Shown: piece after piece, positions 15,892-24,663 of the stretch
Layout of the letters: every line of letters starts with the position of its first letter
Numbering within the stretch: position 1 is the first letter of the stretch
Origin: Bacteroidales bacterium UBA3289
Lineage (GTDB): Bacteria > Bacteroidota > Bacteroidia > Bacteroidales > UBA932
Reading direction: 5' to 3'
NCBI GenBank assembly: GCA_002361625.1
Contig: DETL01000002.1
Location: 1-64,000 of the forward strand
DNA length: 64,000 bases
Translations under genes and position numbers: made by a program
Notes under the pieces: model-generated
The model's database searches: none
What the model was told of the DNA's origin: nothing
The model's input: the letters and a program-made list of their open reading frames with translations, nothing else

Positions 15892-18309
15892 ATGAAATCC
15901 TGGTTCCTTTCCCTGGCGGCCCTCCTCGTCTCCGCGGCCGCCCTTGCACAGAATGCCAACGGCCTCGTGATGCCCAGCGTGGACCCCGTGGCCGACTCCA
16001 TCGCCATCTCGGCCGTCCGGGCCCGGATGGACTCCATCCGAAAGCACCGGCCCACGGTCGCCGTCGTCCTGGGTGGTGGCGGGGCGCGCGGCATGGCGCA
16101 TATCGGCATGCTCAAATACCTGGAGGAACGGGGAATTCCCGTGGACCTCATCGGCGGCACCAGCATGGGAGGCCTCGTGAGCGGCCTGTATGCGCTGGGT
16201 TATGACGCGCCCTACCTGGATTCCCTCGTAAAGGCCATCGACTGGACCGTCATGATGTCCGACAAGGTGCCGGATTCCTACCAGAGCTACAAGCGGCGGA
16301 AGCACAACGAGCGGTTCGCCCTGAACGTTCCCTTCCACTATGAGACGGAGGACGCCCTGGCGCGGCTGAAGAAGGAGATGAACCTGGATAAGGCGATGAA
16401 CGGGGTCAAGACCCATTCCTCCGACATGGGGGCCGAGGTGATGACCAAGCTGGGCATGGGCCTTCCCGACGGCTTCCTGCTCGGGTACAACGTCCGCAAC
16501 ACGCTGAGCTCCGTCTCCGTGGGATATCAGGATTCCATCTCCTTCCGGGAGCTGCCCATCCCCTTCTACTGCGTCGCGACGGACATGTATTCCATGAGCG
16601 AGAAGAACTGGACGTCCGGGACCCTGGTGGACGCCCTCCGTTCCACGATGGCCATCCCGTTCTACTTCCGCCCCGTCCGCACCCAGGGAATGGTCCTTTC
16701 CGACGGCGGCACCCGGAACAACTTCCCGGTGGATATCGCCCGGGCGATGGGTGCCGACATCGTCATCGGCTCGGAGATGCCCGTTCCCCGCTCGCTGATG
16801 GAACTCAGTTCCCTGGTGAGCCTGGTGATGCAAAACATCTCCATGATGTCCTCCGACGCCGCCCGCGTGAACCGGAAAAACACGGATATCCTGCTCCAGC
16901 ACGAGCTTCCCGGCTACAACATGCTTTCCTTCGACGACGAGAGCGTCCGGGACATCATCCAGCAGGGATATGACCTGGCCGCCGCGAACAAGGAGCAGTT
17001 CGACGAGATTGCCCGGAAAGTCGGGGCGCCCCAGCCCCGGAAGGTCACGCACCCGCGTGCCATCGACCTCGGACAGCAGAAGATCCATATCGGCAGCATC
17101 GACGTCGAGGGCATCTCCGACGAGGAGGAAGCGATGCTCCTGGGCTCCCGCTTCATTCCCAAGAGCGGTCTGTACGGCCGGAGCGAAATCGAAGCCTTCA
17201 TTTCCTACCTGTACGGGACACGCGCCTTCGAATCGGTGACGTACCGGATCGAGGGGGACGAAGAACCCTATGCCCTCATCTTCGACTGCCGGAAGGGACA
17301 GACCCATGACCTGAGCGCGGGTGTGCATATCGACAATGACGAAATCGTTTATGCCAGCCTCTTCCTGGGGCTGAACACGCGGAAACTCAGCGGCTGGCAG
17401 CTTTCCACCGCCCTCAAGGTCGGGAACAACCCCATCCTGACTGTCGAGGGCGCCTACAAGCCGCTGGGACACCTGCCGATCATCGGCCTGGGCCTCAACG
17501 CCCGCATGATCCAGGAAAACGGAGCCGAAGTCACCCGGAGCGAGACCTACCCCCGCCTGGACCTTTTCATCGAGGACGCGCGCCTGGTGTATGGAATAAT
17601 GCGGGCCGGCATCTCCGCCGAGACGAACTCCATCATGGGTTATAATTCCTATGATGGGCGCACCCTTCACTGGGACTCGAAACACGCCCGGCTGTCCGCT
17701 TTTGCGAACCTGTGCCTGGACACCTTCGACGAAAGTTATTTCCCGACGAAGGGATTCCGGGTGTCCGTCAATGCCCGATACATGTTCTACGGAAAGCAGG
17801 AAGGGTGGGACGAGGTAACGGACAGCCCGGCATACAGTCCGATCAAACCGTACTTCGTAGGTTTGTCATCCCTCTCCGGCGCCATGACTTCCGGCCGCTT
17901 CACCTTCATCCCGCACCTGTATTTCGGATTTACCAACGCTACTCCGAACGCCATCCACCCGATGCACAGGCTGGCGGCGGGCGGCCTGGTGGCCGGTCGC
18001 TATTACGACAACCAGATTCCCTATTTCGGGACGGTCCGGGGATGCCGTACCTACACGGGTTTCATCCTCTCCCCGCAAGCGGACATCCAGTTCCAGCTCA
18101 ATCGGAAGAACTTCCTGACAGCCCGGGGAGCCTTGCTTGGCGACAACCTGAAATTCTCGCAGATATTCCGGGATGAATTGACTCCGCCCGCCTATGCCTT
18201 CGGACTGGAATTCGGCCGCAAGACCATCGCCGGACCGCTCAAGGTAGGCGTGGTCTGGGACAGGAACAGCCATTTCAACGGCTATTTCTCCTTCGGATAC
18301 GACTTTTAG
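15892..18309 (+). CDS. Patatin-like phospholipase with outer-membrane barrel
   Basis: This is an 805-residue exported protein (signal peptide to ~19, AAALAQ). The patatin domain (~55-310) has the oxyanion motif VLGGGGARG, the nucleophile Ser91 in GTSMGG and Asp271 in SDGG, so the Ser-Asp dyad is intact. A POTRA-like segment (~385-450, GSIDVEGISDEEE) and a C-terminal 16-strand BamA-type barrel (~455-805, ending NSHFNGYFSFGYDF with a terminal Phe) follow. The layout matches PlpD-type two-partner autotransported phospholipases of the outer membrane. It is the last gene of the operon; a GC stem with a T-run at 18318-18347 follows. Confidence 0.9.
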   Translation: MKSWFLSLAALLVSAAALAQNANGLVMPSVDPVADSIAISAVRARMDSIRKHRPTVAVVLGGGGARGMAHIGMLKYLEERGIPVDLIGGTSMGGLVSGLYALGYDAPYLDSLVKAIDWTVMMSDKVPDSYQSYKRRKHNERFALNVPFHYETEDALARLKKEMNLDKAMNGVKTHSSDMGAEVMTKLGMGLPDGFLLGYNVRNTLSSVSVGYQDSISFRELPIPFYCVATDMYSMSEKNWTSGTLVDALRSTMAIPFYFRPVRTQGMVLSDGGTRNNFPVDIARAMGADIVIGSEMPVPRSLMELSSLVSLVMQNISMMSSDAARVNRKNTDILLQHELPGYNMLSFDDESVRDIIQQGYDLAAANKEQFDEIARKVGAPQPRKVTHPRAIDLGQQKIHIGSIDVEGISDEEEAMLLGSRFIPKSGLYGRSEIEAFISYLYGTRAFESVTYRIEGDEEPYALIFDCRKGQTHDLSAGVHIDNDEIVYASLFLGLNTRKLSGWQLSTALKVGNNPILTVEGAYKPLGHLPIIGLGLNARMIQENGAEVTRSETYPRLDLFIEDARLVYGIMRAGISAETNSIMGYNSYDGRTLHWDSKHARLSAFANLCLDTFDESYFPTKGFRVSVNARYMFYGKQEGWDEVTDSPAYSPIKPYFVGLSSLSGAMTSGRFTFIPHLYFGFTNATPNAIHPMHRLAAGGLVAGRYYDNQIPYFGTVRGCRTYTGFILSPQADIQFQLNRKNFLTARGALLGDNLKFSQIFRDELTPPAYAFGLEFGRKTIAGPLKVGVVWDRNSHFNGYFSFGYDF

Positions 18310-18317
18310 CGGATGCT

Positions 18318-18347
18318 GGGGGGAGGATATTCCCCGGTTTTTTAAAA
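18318..18347 (+). terminator. Terminator after patatin gene
   Basis: GGGGA (18320-18324) pairs with TCCCC (18331-18335), followed by GG and a run of six T. The stem is short but the T-run is good. Confidence 0.55.
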
Positions 18348-18364
18348 AAATAAGGACAAATTCG

Positions 18365-18393
18365 CATATTTTCCTTATATTTGAGGAAATATG
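18365..18393 (+). promoter_or_regulatory. -7 box within an inverted repeat, keto-glycoside operon
   Basis: TATATTTG (18376-18383) is centred between CATATTTTCC (18365-18374) and GGAAATATG (18385-18393), which are inverted copies with one extra base. No clear TTTG lies at the -33 position, so a regulator may be needed. The start codon of the first gene is at 18463. Confidence 0.5.
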
Positions 18394-18462
18394 GCGTTCC
18401 TGACCGAACGCTCAAGGACCCGTCCTTCGAGAAAGACACTAACACTAACACAAAACACTGAT

Positions 18463-19938
18463 ATGGGAAAAGAAATTTCAAGACGATCCTTCCTGAAGAC
18501 AGGAACGGCCGCCGCCCTCGGACTCTCCATGATGCCCGGGAAAGTGTTCGCCAAAAATGAAAACGAAGCCCCGGCCCCGCTGGACCGGAAGCTCAAGATC
18601 CTGGGCGTGGGTATCGGCGGCCGCGGCGCAGCCGACCTGGCGGCCATGGAGACCGAAGAAATCATCGGCCTGTGCGATGTGGACTGGAAGTATGCCGCCC
18701 ACGTTTTCGAGCGTTACCCCAATGCCAAGCGCTACAAGGACTGGCGCGTGATGTTCGATGAATTGCTGGATGAGGCGGACGCCGTCATGATCGCGACGGC
18801 CGACCACACCCACGCGATCATCGCCGCCGCCGCCATCCAGGCCGGCAAGCACGTTTACTGCGAAAAGCCGCTCACCCGCACCGTCTATGAGTCCCGTCTC
18901 CTCACCAAGCTGGCTGCCAAGTACCGCGTGGCCACCCAGATGGGCAACCAGGGCGCTTCCGCGGAAGGCGTGCGGAAAGTCTGCGAATGGATCTGGAACG
19001 GCGAGATCGGCGAAGTCACCCGCGTGGACGCCTTCACGGACCGTCCCATCTGGCCGCAGGGCCTGGAGCGTCCCGCCAAGGCGGAGAAGGTGCCCAAGAC
19101 CCTCGACTGGGATCTCTTCCTGGGACCGGCCCCCTATCGTCCTTACCATTCCATCTACACCCCTTGGAATTTCCGCGGCTGGTGGGATTTCGGCACCGGC
19201 GCCCTCGGCGACATGGCCTGCCACATCCTCCATCCCGTGTTCAAGGCCCTGAAGCTCGGTTATCCGACCAAGGTACAGGGCAGCTCCACCGCCCTGCTCA
19301 CCGAATCCTGCCCGCAGGCGGAGAAGGTCCGCTTCGTGTTCCCCGCCCGTGACAACCTGCCTAAGGTGGGCATGCCCGAAGTGACCATCACCTGGACCGA
19401 CGGCGGCATCCTGCCGGACCGTCCGGAAGGCCTGCCGGCCGGCAAGAGCATGAACGACTCCGGCGGCGCCCTGATCTTCTACGGCACGAAGGACATCCTC
19501 ATCTGCGGCTGCTACGGTGTCAACCCGTACCTCCTGTCCGGACGCAACCCGGAGGTTCCGCACGTGCTGCGTGAAATCAAGGTTTCCCACCAGCAGGACT
19601 GGATCCGCGCCTGCAAGGAGCATCCCGACTATCGTACGCCCAGCGCCTCCGACTTCTCCGAGGCCGGTCCGTTCAACGAGATGGTGGCGATGGGTGTCGT
19701 CGCCGTGCGTCTGCAGGACCTGAACCAGGAACTGGAGTGGGACGGTGAAAACATGAAGTTCACCAACATCCCGGAGGGTGCGACCATCCGCACGATGATC
19801 CACGACGGCTTCTCCATCACCGACGGCCATCCTACCTTCGAGAATGTCTATACGGACCCGGTGGATGCGAACCAGTTCGCCCGCGAACTCATCAAGCCGG
19901 TATTCCGCGATGGCTGGACACTCCCCGAACTCCCGTAA
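18463..19938 (+). CDS. Tat-exported Gfo/Idh/MocA oxidoreductase
   Basis: This 491-residue protein opens with a Tat signal (SRRSFLKTGTAAALG), so it is exported folded, probably with its NAD(P) already bound. The Rossmann domain shows ILGVGIGGRGAADLAAME and the family signature CEKPLTRTVYESRLL (Lys-Pro of the active site, ~residue 143); the second domain contains DWDLFLGPAPYRPYHSIYTP and WWDFGTGALGDMACHILHPV, typical of the Bacteroidota branch acting on sugars. Together with the DUF1080 protein and the isomerase downstream it fits the first step of 3-keto-glycoside cleavage, oxidation of a sugar C3 hydroxyl. Its distance to the next gene is 19 bases. Confidence 0.88.
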   Translation: MGKEISRRSFLKTGTAAALGLSMMPGKVFAKNENEAPAPLDRKLKILGVGIGGRGAADLAAMETEEIIGLCDVDWKYAAHVFERYPNAKRYKDWRVMFDELLDEADAVMIATADHTHAIIAAAAIQAGKHVYCEKPLTRTVYESRLLTKLAAKYRVATQMGNQGASAEGVRKVCEWIWNGEIGEVTRVDAFTDRPIWPQGLERPAKAEKVPKTLDWDLFLGPAPYRPYHSIYTPWNFRGWWDFGTGALGDMACHILHPVFKALKLGYPTKVQGSSTALLTESCPQAEKVRFVFPARDNLPKVGMPEVTITWTDGGILPDRPEGLPAGKSMNDSGGALIFYGTKDILICGCYGVNPYLLSGRNPEVPHVLREIKVSHQQDWIRACKEHPDYRTPSASDFSEAGPFNEMVAMGVVAVRLQDLNQELEWDGENMKFTNIPEGATIRTMIHDGFSITDGHPTFENVYTDPVDANQFARELIKPVFRDGWTLPELP

Positions 19939-19957
19939 TCAACTAAAAACAAGCTAT

Positions 19958-20809
19958 ATGAAAAAAATTCTTGCATTTGCTGCCATGACAGCCCTTCTGG
20001 TAAGCGCCGCTTCCTGCGGCAACCAGGGAAAGAAGAAGACGGCCGAGCCCGCCACCCCTGCCTACACGGTCGTCGAGGCCCCGCAGGTGGACCTGTCCAC
20101 CTTCCCGGTCGATGACGAAGGTTATATCGTCCTGTTCGACGGCACCTCCACCAACGGATGGCGCGGTTACGGCAAGACAGCCCTTCCCTCCCGCTGGGGA
20201 ATCGAGGACGGCTGCCTGAAGTTCAGCGGCACCGGCACCGGCGAAGGCCAGACCGGCGAAGGTGGAGACATCATCTTCGCCCACCAGTTCAAGAACTTCA
20301 CCCTGGAACTCGAATGGAAGGTCTCCAAGGGCGGCAACTCCGGTATCTTCTACCTCGCCAAGGAAGTGACCACCAAGGACGAGAACGGTGCCGAGCGTTA
20401 CGAGCCCATCTACATCTCTGCGCCGGAGTACCAGGTGCTGGACAACGCCAACCATCCGGACGCCCTCCTCGGCGTGGACGGCAACCGCCAGTCCGCCTCC
20501 CTGTATGACATGATTCCGGCCGTTCCGCAGAACCAGAACCCCTTCGGCGAGTGGAACAAGACGAAGATTCTCGTGTACAAGGGCACCGTCGTGCACTTCC
20601 AGAACGACGTGAAGGTCCTCGAGTATCACCTGTGGACCCAGCAGTGGACCGACATGCTCCAGGCCAGCAAGTTCTCCGAGAAAGACTGGCCCCTTGCCTT
20701 CGAACTGCTGAACAACTGCGGCGGCGAGAACCATGAGGGTTATATCGGCATGCAGGACCACGGCGACGACGTCTGGTACCGCAACATCCGTATCAAGCTG
20801 ATGGACTAA
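19958..20809 (+). CDS. DUF1080 lipoprotein (3-keto-glycoside hydrolase family)
   Basis: This is a 283-residue lipoprotein (lipobox SAASC, Cys 20). The single DUF1080 domain (~50-283) is a concanavalin-like sandwich with the usual landmarks LFDGTSTNGWRGY, EDGCLKF, GGDIIFAHQFKNFTLELEWKVSKGGNSGIFYL, APEYQVLDNANHPD and the closing IGMQDHGDDVWYRNIRIK. Members cleave 3-keto-glycosides by elimination and hydration. Its partners here are an exported oxidoreductase 19 bases upstream and a TIM-barrel isomerase 6 bases downstream, which supports the same role. The substrate is unknown. Confidence 0.9.
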   Translation: MKKILAFAAMTALLVSAASCGNQGKKKTAEPATPAYTVVEAPQVDLSTFPVDDEGYIVLFDGTSTNGWRGYGKTALPSRWGIEDGCLKFSGTGTGEGQTGEGGDIIFAHQFKNFTLELEWKVSKGGNSGIFYLAKEVTTKDENGAERYEPIYISAPEYQVLDNANHPDALLGVDGNRQSASLYDMIPAVPQNQNPFGEWNKTKILVYKGTVVHFQNDVKVLEYHLWTQQWTDMLQASKFSEKDWPLAFELLNNCGGENHEGYIGMQDHGDDVWYRNIRIKLMD

Positions 20810-20815
20810 CGCCTT

Positions 20816-21703
20816 ATGAAAGGACACATTCTTTCCATCGCCCTCCTCGCCATGGCCTTCATCCCCTCCTGCTCCCCCAAGGAAGCCGCGCCCGTGAAAA
20901 AGGACATGTGCGTGCAGATGTACTCCGCCCGCAGCATCCTCAACCACGACAACTATGCCGACATCCTGAAGGAGATCGCTGCGATGGGTTACACGGCCGT
21001 GGAAGCCGCCAGCTACGACGGTGACAACGGTCTCATCTACGGCGACACACCCGAGGTGTTCAAGCAAAAGGTGGAAGCCGCCGGCATGAAGGTGCTCTCC
21101 GCCCATGTCTCCCGTGGCCTCTCCCGTGAGGAGTTGGACAGCGGCGACCTCAGCGCCGCCCTCGCCTGGTGGGACAAGTGCATCGAGGTGCACAAGAAAG
21201 CCGGCATGGAGTACATCGTCACACCTTGGATGGGCCTCCAGGAGAACCTGAAGGACCTCCAGGTCTATTGCGACTACCTGAACGAAGTGGGCCGCCGCTG
21301 CAAGGCCGCCGGCATCAAGTACGGCTACCACAACCACGCCTACGAGTTCGAGAAGGTGGAAGACCAGGTGATGTACGACTACATGCTCCAGCACACGGAT
21401 CCGGACCTGGTATTCTTCCAGATGGACGTGTACTGGGCCGTCATCGGCAAGGCCTCCCCGGTGGACTACTTCAAGCGCTATCCCGGCCGTTTCAAGATGC
21501 TCCACATCAAGGATGAATGGGAAGTGGGCCAGAGCGGCATGGTGGGCTTCGACGCCATCTTCAAGAACGCCGAACTCGCCGGTCTCGAGAACTTCGTCGT
21601 GGAGATCGAGCGCTACAGCTACGAAGACATCCGCAAGAGCTTCGTCGAGAGCGCCGACTACCTCCTCAACGCTCCGTTCGTAAAGGCAACCTACGCGAAG
21701 TAA
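20816..21703 (+). CDS. Exported sugar isomerase/epimerase-like TIM barrel
   Basis: This is a 295-residue lipoprotein (lipobox FIPSC, Cys 19). The barrel is of the xylose-isomerase-like (AP endonuclease 2) family: MYSARSIL at strand one, GYTAVEAASYDG, VLSAHVSRGL, EYIVTPWMG, GYHNHAYEFE (metal-binding His/Glu), FFQMDVYWAVIGKA and MLHIKDEW with a late Glu (VVEIERYSY). In keto-glycoside clusters such proteins act on the keto-sugar or glycal product. It is the last gene of the operon and is followed by a strong terminator. Confidence 0.85.
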   Translation: MKGHILSIALLAMAFIPSCSPKEAAPVKKDMCVQMYSARSILNHDNYADILKEIAAMGYTAVEAASYDGDNGLIYGDTPEVFKQKVEAAGMKVLSAHVSRGLSREELDSGDLSAALAWWDKCIEVHKKAGMEYIVTPWMGLQENLKDLQVYCDYLNEVGRRCKAAGIKYGYHNHAYEFEKVEDQVMYDYMLQHTDPDLVFFQMDVYWAVIGKASPVDYFKRYPGRFKMLHIKDEWEVGQSGMVGFDAIFKNAELAGLENFVVEIERYSYEDIRKSFVESADYLLNAPFVKATYAK

Positions 21704-21722
21704 AAGGCTGCAACATCCTATC

Positions 21723-21768
21723 AAGCAGGAGGAAAGCTACGCAATGAGTTTTCCTCCTGCTTCTTTTT
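21723..21768 (+). terminator. Terminator of the 18463-21703 operon
   Basis: A 13-base stem (AAGCAGGAGGAAA 21723-21735 with TTTCCTCCTGCTT 21750-21762) with a 14-base loop is followed by CTTTTTCC. Confidence 0.85.
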
Positions 21769-22130
21769 CCCTTCATCGAACCGCATTTGAGGGCGGAAGA
21801 TAATCTGGACCTCTTTCCTGGTGGGACGGTCCGTGCCGGGCTCCATGTCGGCTTTCAGCGGTATCGCCATGTCGGGAGGACGCTTGACGGCTAACTCCCA
21901 TTTTGAGGGGGCTCTGCCCCCTAATGCCCCCGGCGCTCCCGGCCTATAAGTCCTCGGGACTAGCCCTCGGACACGGCCTCCGCTCTGCCGTCTGATGACG
22001 GCTTTTCCGCGCCCTCCCTCCGGCTCCCCAGCTGCTGAAAGCCGGATATCCGCCCGACCCGAACGGTCCCGCCTGGAAAGGGGCCCCATAGCTGCCTAGG
22101 CAGGACACACCTTTGTCATTACAGGACATC
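21769..22130. other. GC-rich intergenic stretch without a convincing gene
   Basis: The stretch is rich in short palindromes, for example AGGGGGC-TCT-GCCCCCT at 21906-21922. One minus-strand frame (21721-22089) is open for 122 codons but it runs through the terminator, is rich in Arg, Pro and Gly and has no recognisable motif, so I do not call it a gene. The composition suggests decayed repeat or element debris. Confidence 0.4.
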
Positions 22131-22276
22131 CGTGAAAACTTGAAGAGCACCAACACCCCATATATGAAGCAGGAGGCCGATTGGCGCTCTTTAAGCTGTT
22201 TCAGGGAGACGTCTGAAGAGCACCGATCGGCCATATACGCCGTACAAGGCCGATTGGGCGTCTTTAAGTTTTCACG
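22131..22276. repeat. Two 55-base repeats framed by an inverted repeat
   Basis: Unit A (22141-22195) and unit B (22214-22268) have equal length, both start TGAAGAGCACC and both end with TCTTTAAG, and share GGCCGATTGG. The outer borders CGTGAAAACTT (22131-22141) and its inverse AAGTTTTCACG (22266-22276) form an 11-base inverted repeat around the pair. Roughly 40 of the 55 positions agree between units. Confidence 0.6.
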
Positions 22277-22312
22277 ATTGGGAAAGGGTTCCGGACGCAG
22301 GAGGAGGAAGAT

Positions 22313-22352
22313 CAAAAAAGGGACCGACTCAGCAGGAGTCAGTCCCTTTTTG
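22313..22352 (-). terminator. Terminator of the 26184-22368 operon
   Basis: AAAAAGGGAC and GACTC pair with GAGTC and GTCCCTTTTT around AGCAG, with one mismatch in the middle of the stem. The A/T tails on both sides make it usable in both directions; its place just after the minus-strand operon suggests it serves that operon. Confidence 0.8.
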
Positions 22353-22367
22353 ATACGAAAGAGCGCT

Positions 22368-23276
22368 TTAGGCCTGATCCCACTGGGTGCGGAGCAGGTT
22401 GACGGCGGCGGTGAGGGTGGCGACGCGGTCCTCGGAACGGCAGCCGCACTCGAAGCTGACGTAGTGTGGATAGCCGAGTTCCTTGAGGGCGCGGAAGCCA
22501 TCGACATAATTGTCAACATCTCCGTCTTCGCCAGGCATGATGCGGTTGCCGCGGCTGGCGATATGGACGTGCTGCAGGTAAGGACCGGCGGACATGAAGG
22601 CGGCGTAGTCGGAGGTTTCCTCCTGCATGTGCCAAAAGTCGCCCATGCACTTGACACCGGCGCTGTCGGCATCGCGGCAGATGGCGGCGGCATCGCTCAC
22701 CAGGCGCATGTAGAAGGCTTCCTTGCGGTTGAGCGGTTCCAGGATGACGGTGGTTCCGCAGCTGACGGCGAATTCTCCGAGGTCATGGAGCTGGGCGCAG
22801 AGGAAGTCGCGGGTTTCCAGCGTGTGCGGGAGGGAGGGAGTCTGCCAATTGAACACCGGGACCATGATGACGCCCGTGGAGCCGAGCTCACCCGCGGCGC
22901 GGACGATGTCCCGCATGGTCGTGTCGAACTGCGCTTTCACGGAGGGGTCTTCGGCCAGGATAAAGCCGTCGAAGCCGGCACAGATGGCCGAGACCTTGAT
23001 GTTACGGCCATTCAAGGCCTCCCGGATCTCCGTGACCCGGCCGGAAAGGCCCTTGCCGCCGGGTTCGAAGCCGGTAATGCCCAGGCTTTCCATGAAGTCC
23101 AGCTTCTCGGCCAGGGTCTGGCCCGGAGTCACGCCCTCCTGGAAGGAAAGGTTCAGCGGCGTGGCAGGGGATTTTTTCTCCTCCTTGGCAGAAGCGCAGG
23201 AGACGACGGCGCCGGGCGCGGCCATAAGGGCGGCAGCACCGGCGAGAGAGGTCTTCAGAAAGGTTTTCCTATCCAT
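22368..23276 (-). CDS. Exported sugar isomerase/epimerase-like TIM barrel
   Basis: The 302-residue protein starts MDRKTFLKTSLAGAAALMA, a Tat-like signal ending in the possible lipobox VVSC (Cys 27). The barrel follows the xylose-isomerase-like family: GITGFEPGG, KVSAICAGFDGFIL, GVIMVPVFNW, TVILEPLNRKEAFY (catalytic Glu), GVKCMGDFWHMQEE, LQHVHIASRG and YVSFECG. Only distantly similar to the isomerase at 20816, it has a different metal-site context. It ends the three-gene operon, 9 bases after the oxidoreductase. Confidence 0.85.
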   Translation of the reverse strand: MDRKTFLKTSLAGAAALMAAPGAVVSCASAKEEKKSPATPLNLSFQEGVTPGQTLAEKLDFMESLGITGFEPGGKGLSGRVTEIREALNGRNIKVSAICAGFDGFILAEDPSVKAQFDTTMRDIVRAAGELGSTGVIMVPVFNWQTPSLPHTLETRDFLCAQLHDLGEFAVSCGTTVILEPLNRKEAFYMRLVSDAAAICRDADSAGVKCMGDFWHMQEETSDYAAFMSAGPYLQHVHIASRGNRIMPGEDGDVDNYVDGFRALKELGYPHYVSFECGCRSEDRVATLTAAVNLLRTQWDQA

Positions 23277-23285
23277 ACGTGCGTA

Positions 23286-24644
23286 CTATTTGCCCGAACC
23301 GGGAACCGGAACGGTATATTTACCCATATCCATCTTGCCCAGCTCCAGCTTCTCCGGCAGGCAGTCCATCTCGGAGGCGCTGATCTCGTCCCAGGTAACG
23401 GTGTTGCCGGTGTAGGCGGCTTCGCGGCCCATGATCCCGCAAAGGGAGGAGATGCCGCATTCGGTCGCTTCGTTATGCATCTCGCCCTTCCGGATGTGGT
23501 TCACCCAATCCACGTGCTCGAGGACATAGGCGTTCTCCTGGGCGTAGGTCGCCCGCATGGTCTCGTAATCGAATTCCCAGATTTTGTTCCCGTTCAGGTC
23601 GAAGATGGCGTCATCGGCGGATCTCCAATAACCCTTCGTTCCCCGGACTTCCTCGCTGACGTTGTTCGAGCAGCCGTCGATCTGACGGCACATGCTGTGG
23701 AGATGGACGCCGTTCTCAAACTCGAAGTCAACGCTGAAGTTGTCGTACTGGTCGCCGGTGACACGGCGCTGGCGGCTGCCGAAGGCGGTCGCCCGGACCG
23801 GGCGCTTGTATCCGTTCATCCAGTTGAATACGTCGATGTTGTGGACATGCTGCTCGACGATGTGGTCACCGGAAAGCCAGGACCAGTTCACCCAGTCGCG
23901 GATCATCCACTCCATGTCGCTCCAGCCCTTCTGGCGCTCCCGGTACCAGAGCATACCCTGGTTCCAATAGACATTTCCCCCGGTGATCTCGCCGATCAAG
24001 CCTTCCTGGATCTTCTGGAAGGCCGCCACATAGGGACGCTCATGATGGCGCTGGGTGCCCGTCACGACGCTCAGGCCCTTGGCTTCGGCCTGCTTGGCCG
24101 TGGCCATGATGGTCCGATAGCCCTTGGCATCCACGCAGATGGGTTTCTCCAGGAAGGAGTGGACGCCCTTGGAGGTAGCATACTGGAAATGGGTCGGACG
24201 GAAGACGGGCGGCGTGGCCACGATGACCATATCCACCCCGGAGTCGATGACTTTCTGATAAGCGTCAAAGCCCGTGAAGCAATGATCCTCAGGGACTTCC
24301 TGTCCATGTTTCTGGGCGATGGCCTCGCGGGCGGCCTGGACCCTGTCGGGGAACACGTCGCCAAGGGCGGTGATGGTGATGCCGTTCGCCGCGGTGAGGA
24401 GATCGCCCACGGCACCGGTGCCGCGGCCGCCGCAGCCGATGAGACCGGCCTTGAGGGGACGGCCGTCGATGGCCTTGTCAGGCAGTTCGGGGACGTAGTA
24501 GGAACCGGCTTCCCGGAGCGGGGTGACCTTGGCTTCCTTTTTTCCGCCGGAGCAGGCGGTGAGGAGTTGTCCGCCCACCAGACCGGCCGCGCCGACGACG
24601 GCGGTGGTCGTGAGGAAGGACCTTCTGTTCATCTTTGAGCTCAT
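23286..24644 (-). CDS. Tat-exported Gfo/Idh/MocA oxidoreductase, lipoprotein
   Basis: This 452-residue protein (448 from the second ATG at 24632) opens NRRSFLTTTAVVGAAGLVGG, a Tat signal that runs into a lipobox LLTAC. The NAD-binding motif is LIGCGGRGTGAV, the active-site signature FLEKPICVDAKGYRTIM, and a conserved WNQGMLWYRERQKGW follows in the substrate domain. It is of a different subgroup from the enzyme at 18463. It lies between the tetraheme protein (19 bases upstream) and an isomerase, so it is a natural electron donor for the tetraheme protein; that link is inference. Confidence 0.88.
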   Translation of the reverse strand: MSSKMNRRSFLTTTAVVGAAGLVGGQLLTACSGGKKEAKVTPLREAGSYYVPELPDKAIDGRPLKAGLIGCGGRGTGAVGDLLTAANGITITALGDVFPDRVQAAREAIAQKHGQEVPEDHCFTGFDAYQKVIDSGVDMVIVATPPVFRPTHFQYATSKGVHSFLEKPICVDAKGYRTIMATAKQAEAKGLSVVTGTQRHHERPYVAAFQKIQEGLIGEITGGNVYWNQGMLWYRERQKGWSDMEWMIRDWVNWSWLSGDHIVEQHVHNIDVFNWMNGYKRPVRATAFGSRQRRVTGDQYDNFSVDFEFENGVHLHSMCRQIDGCSNNVSEEVRGTKGYWRSADDAIFDLNGNKIWEFDYETMRATYAQENAYVLEHVDWVNHIRKGEMHNEATECGISSLCGIMGREAAYTGNTVTWDEISASEMDCLPEKLELGKMDMGKYTVPVPGSGK

Positions 24645-24663
24645 AACCGTGTGTATGTTTTAA

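Noticed and set aside
21721..22089. A 122-codon minus-strand frame that looked like a possible transposase remnant.
   Set aside because: It overlaps a clear terminator, has biased composition and no recognisable motif; it is treated as non-coding repeat debris.
22141..22268. CRISPR array, because of two regular repeats.
   Set aside because: There are only two imperfect 55-base units, an 18-base gap and no cas gene in the window.
22113..24638. An 841-codon plus-strand frame across the intergenic region and opposite the isomerase and oxidoreductase genes.
   Set aside because: It is mostly antisense to two well-supported genes; its unique first part is repeat sequence and shows no protein pattern.
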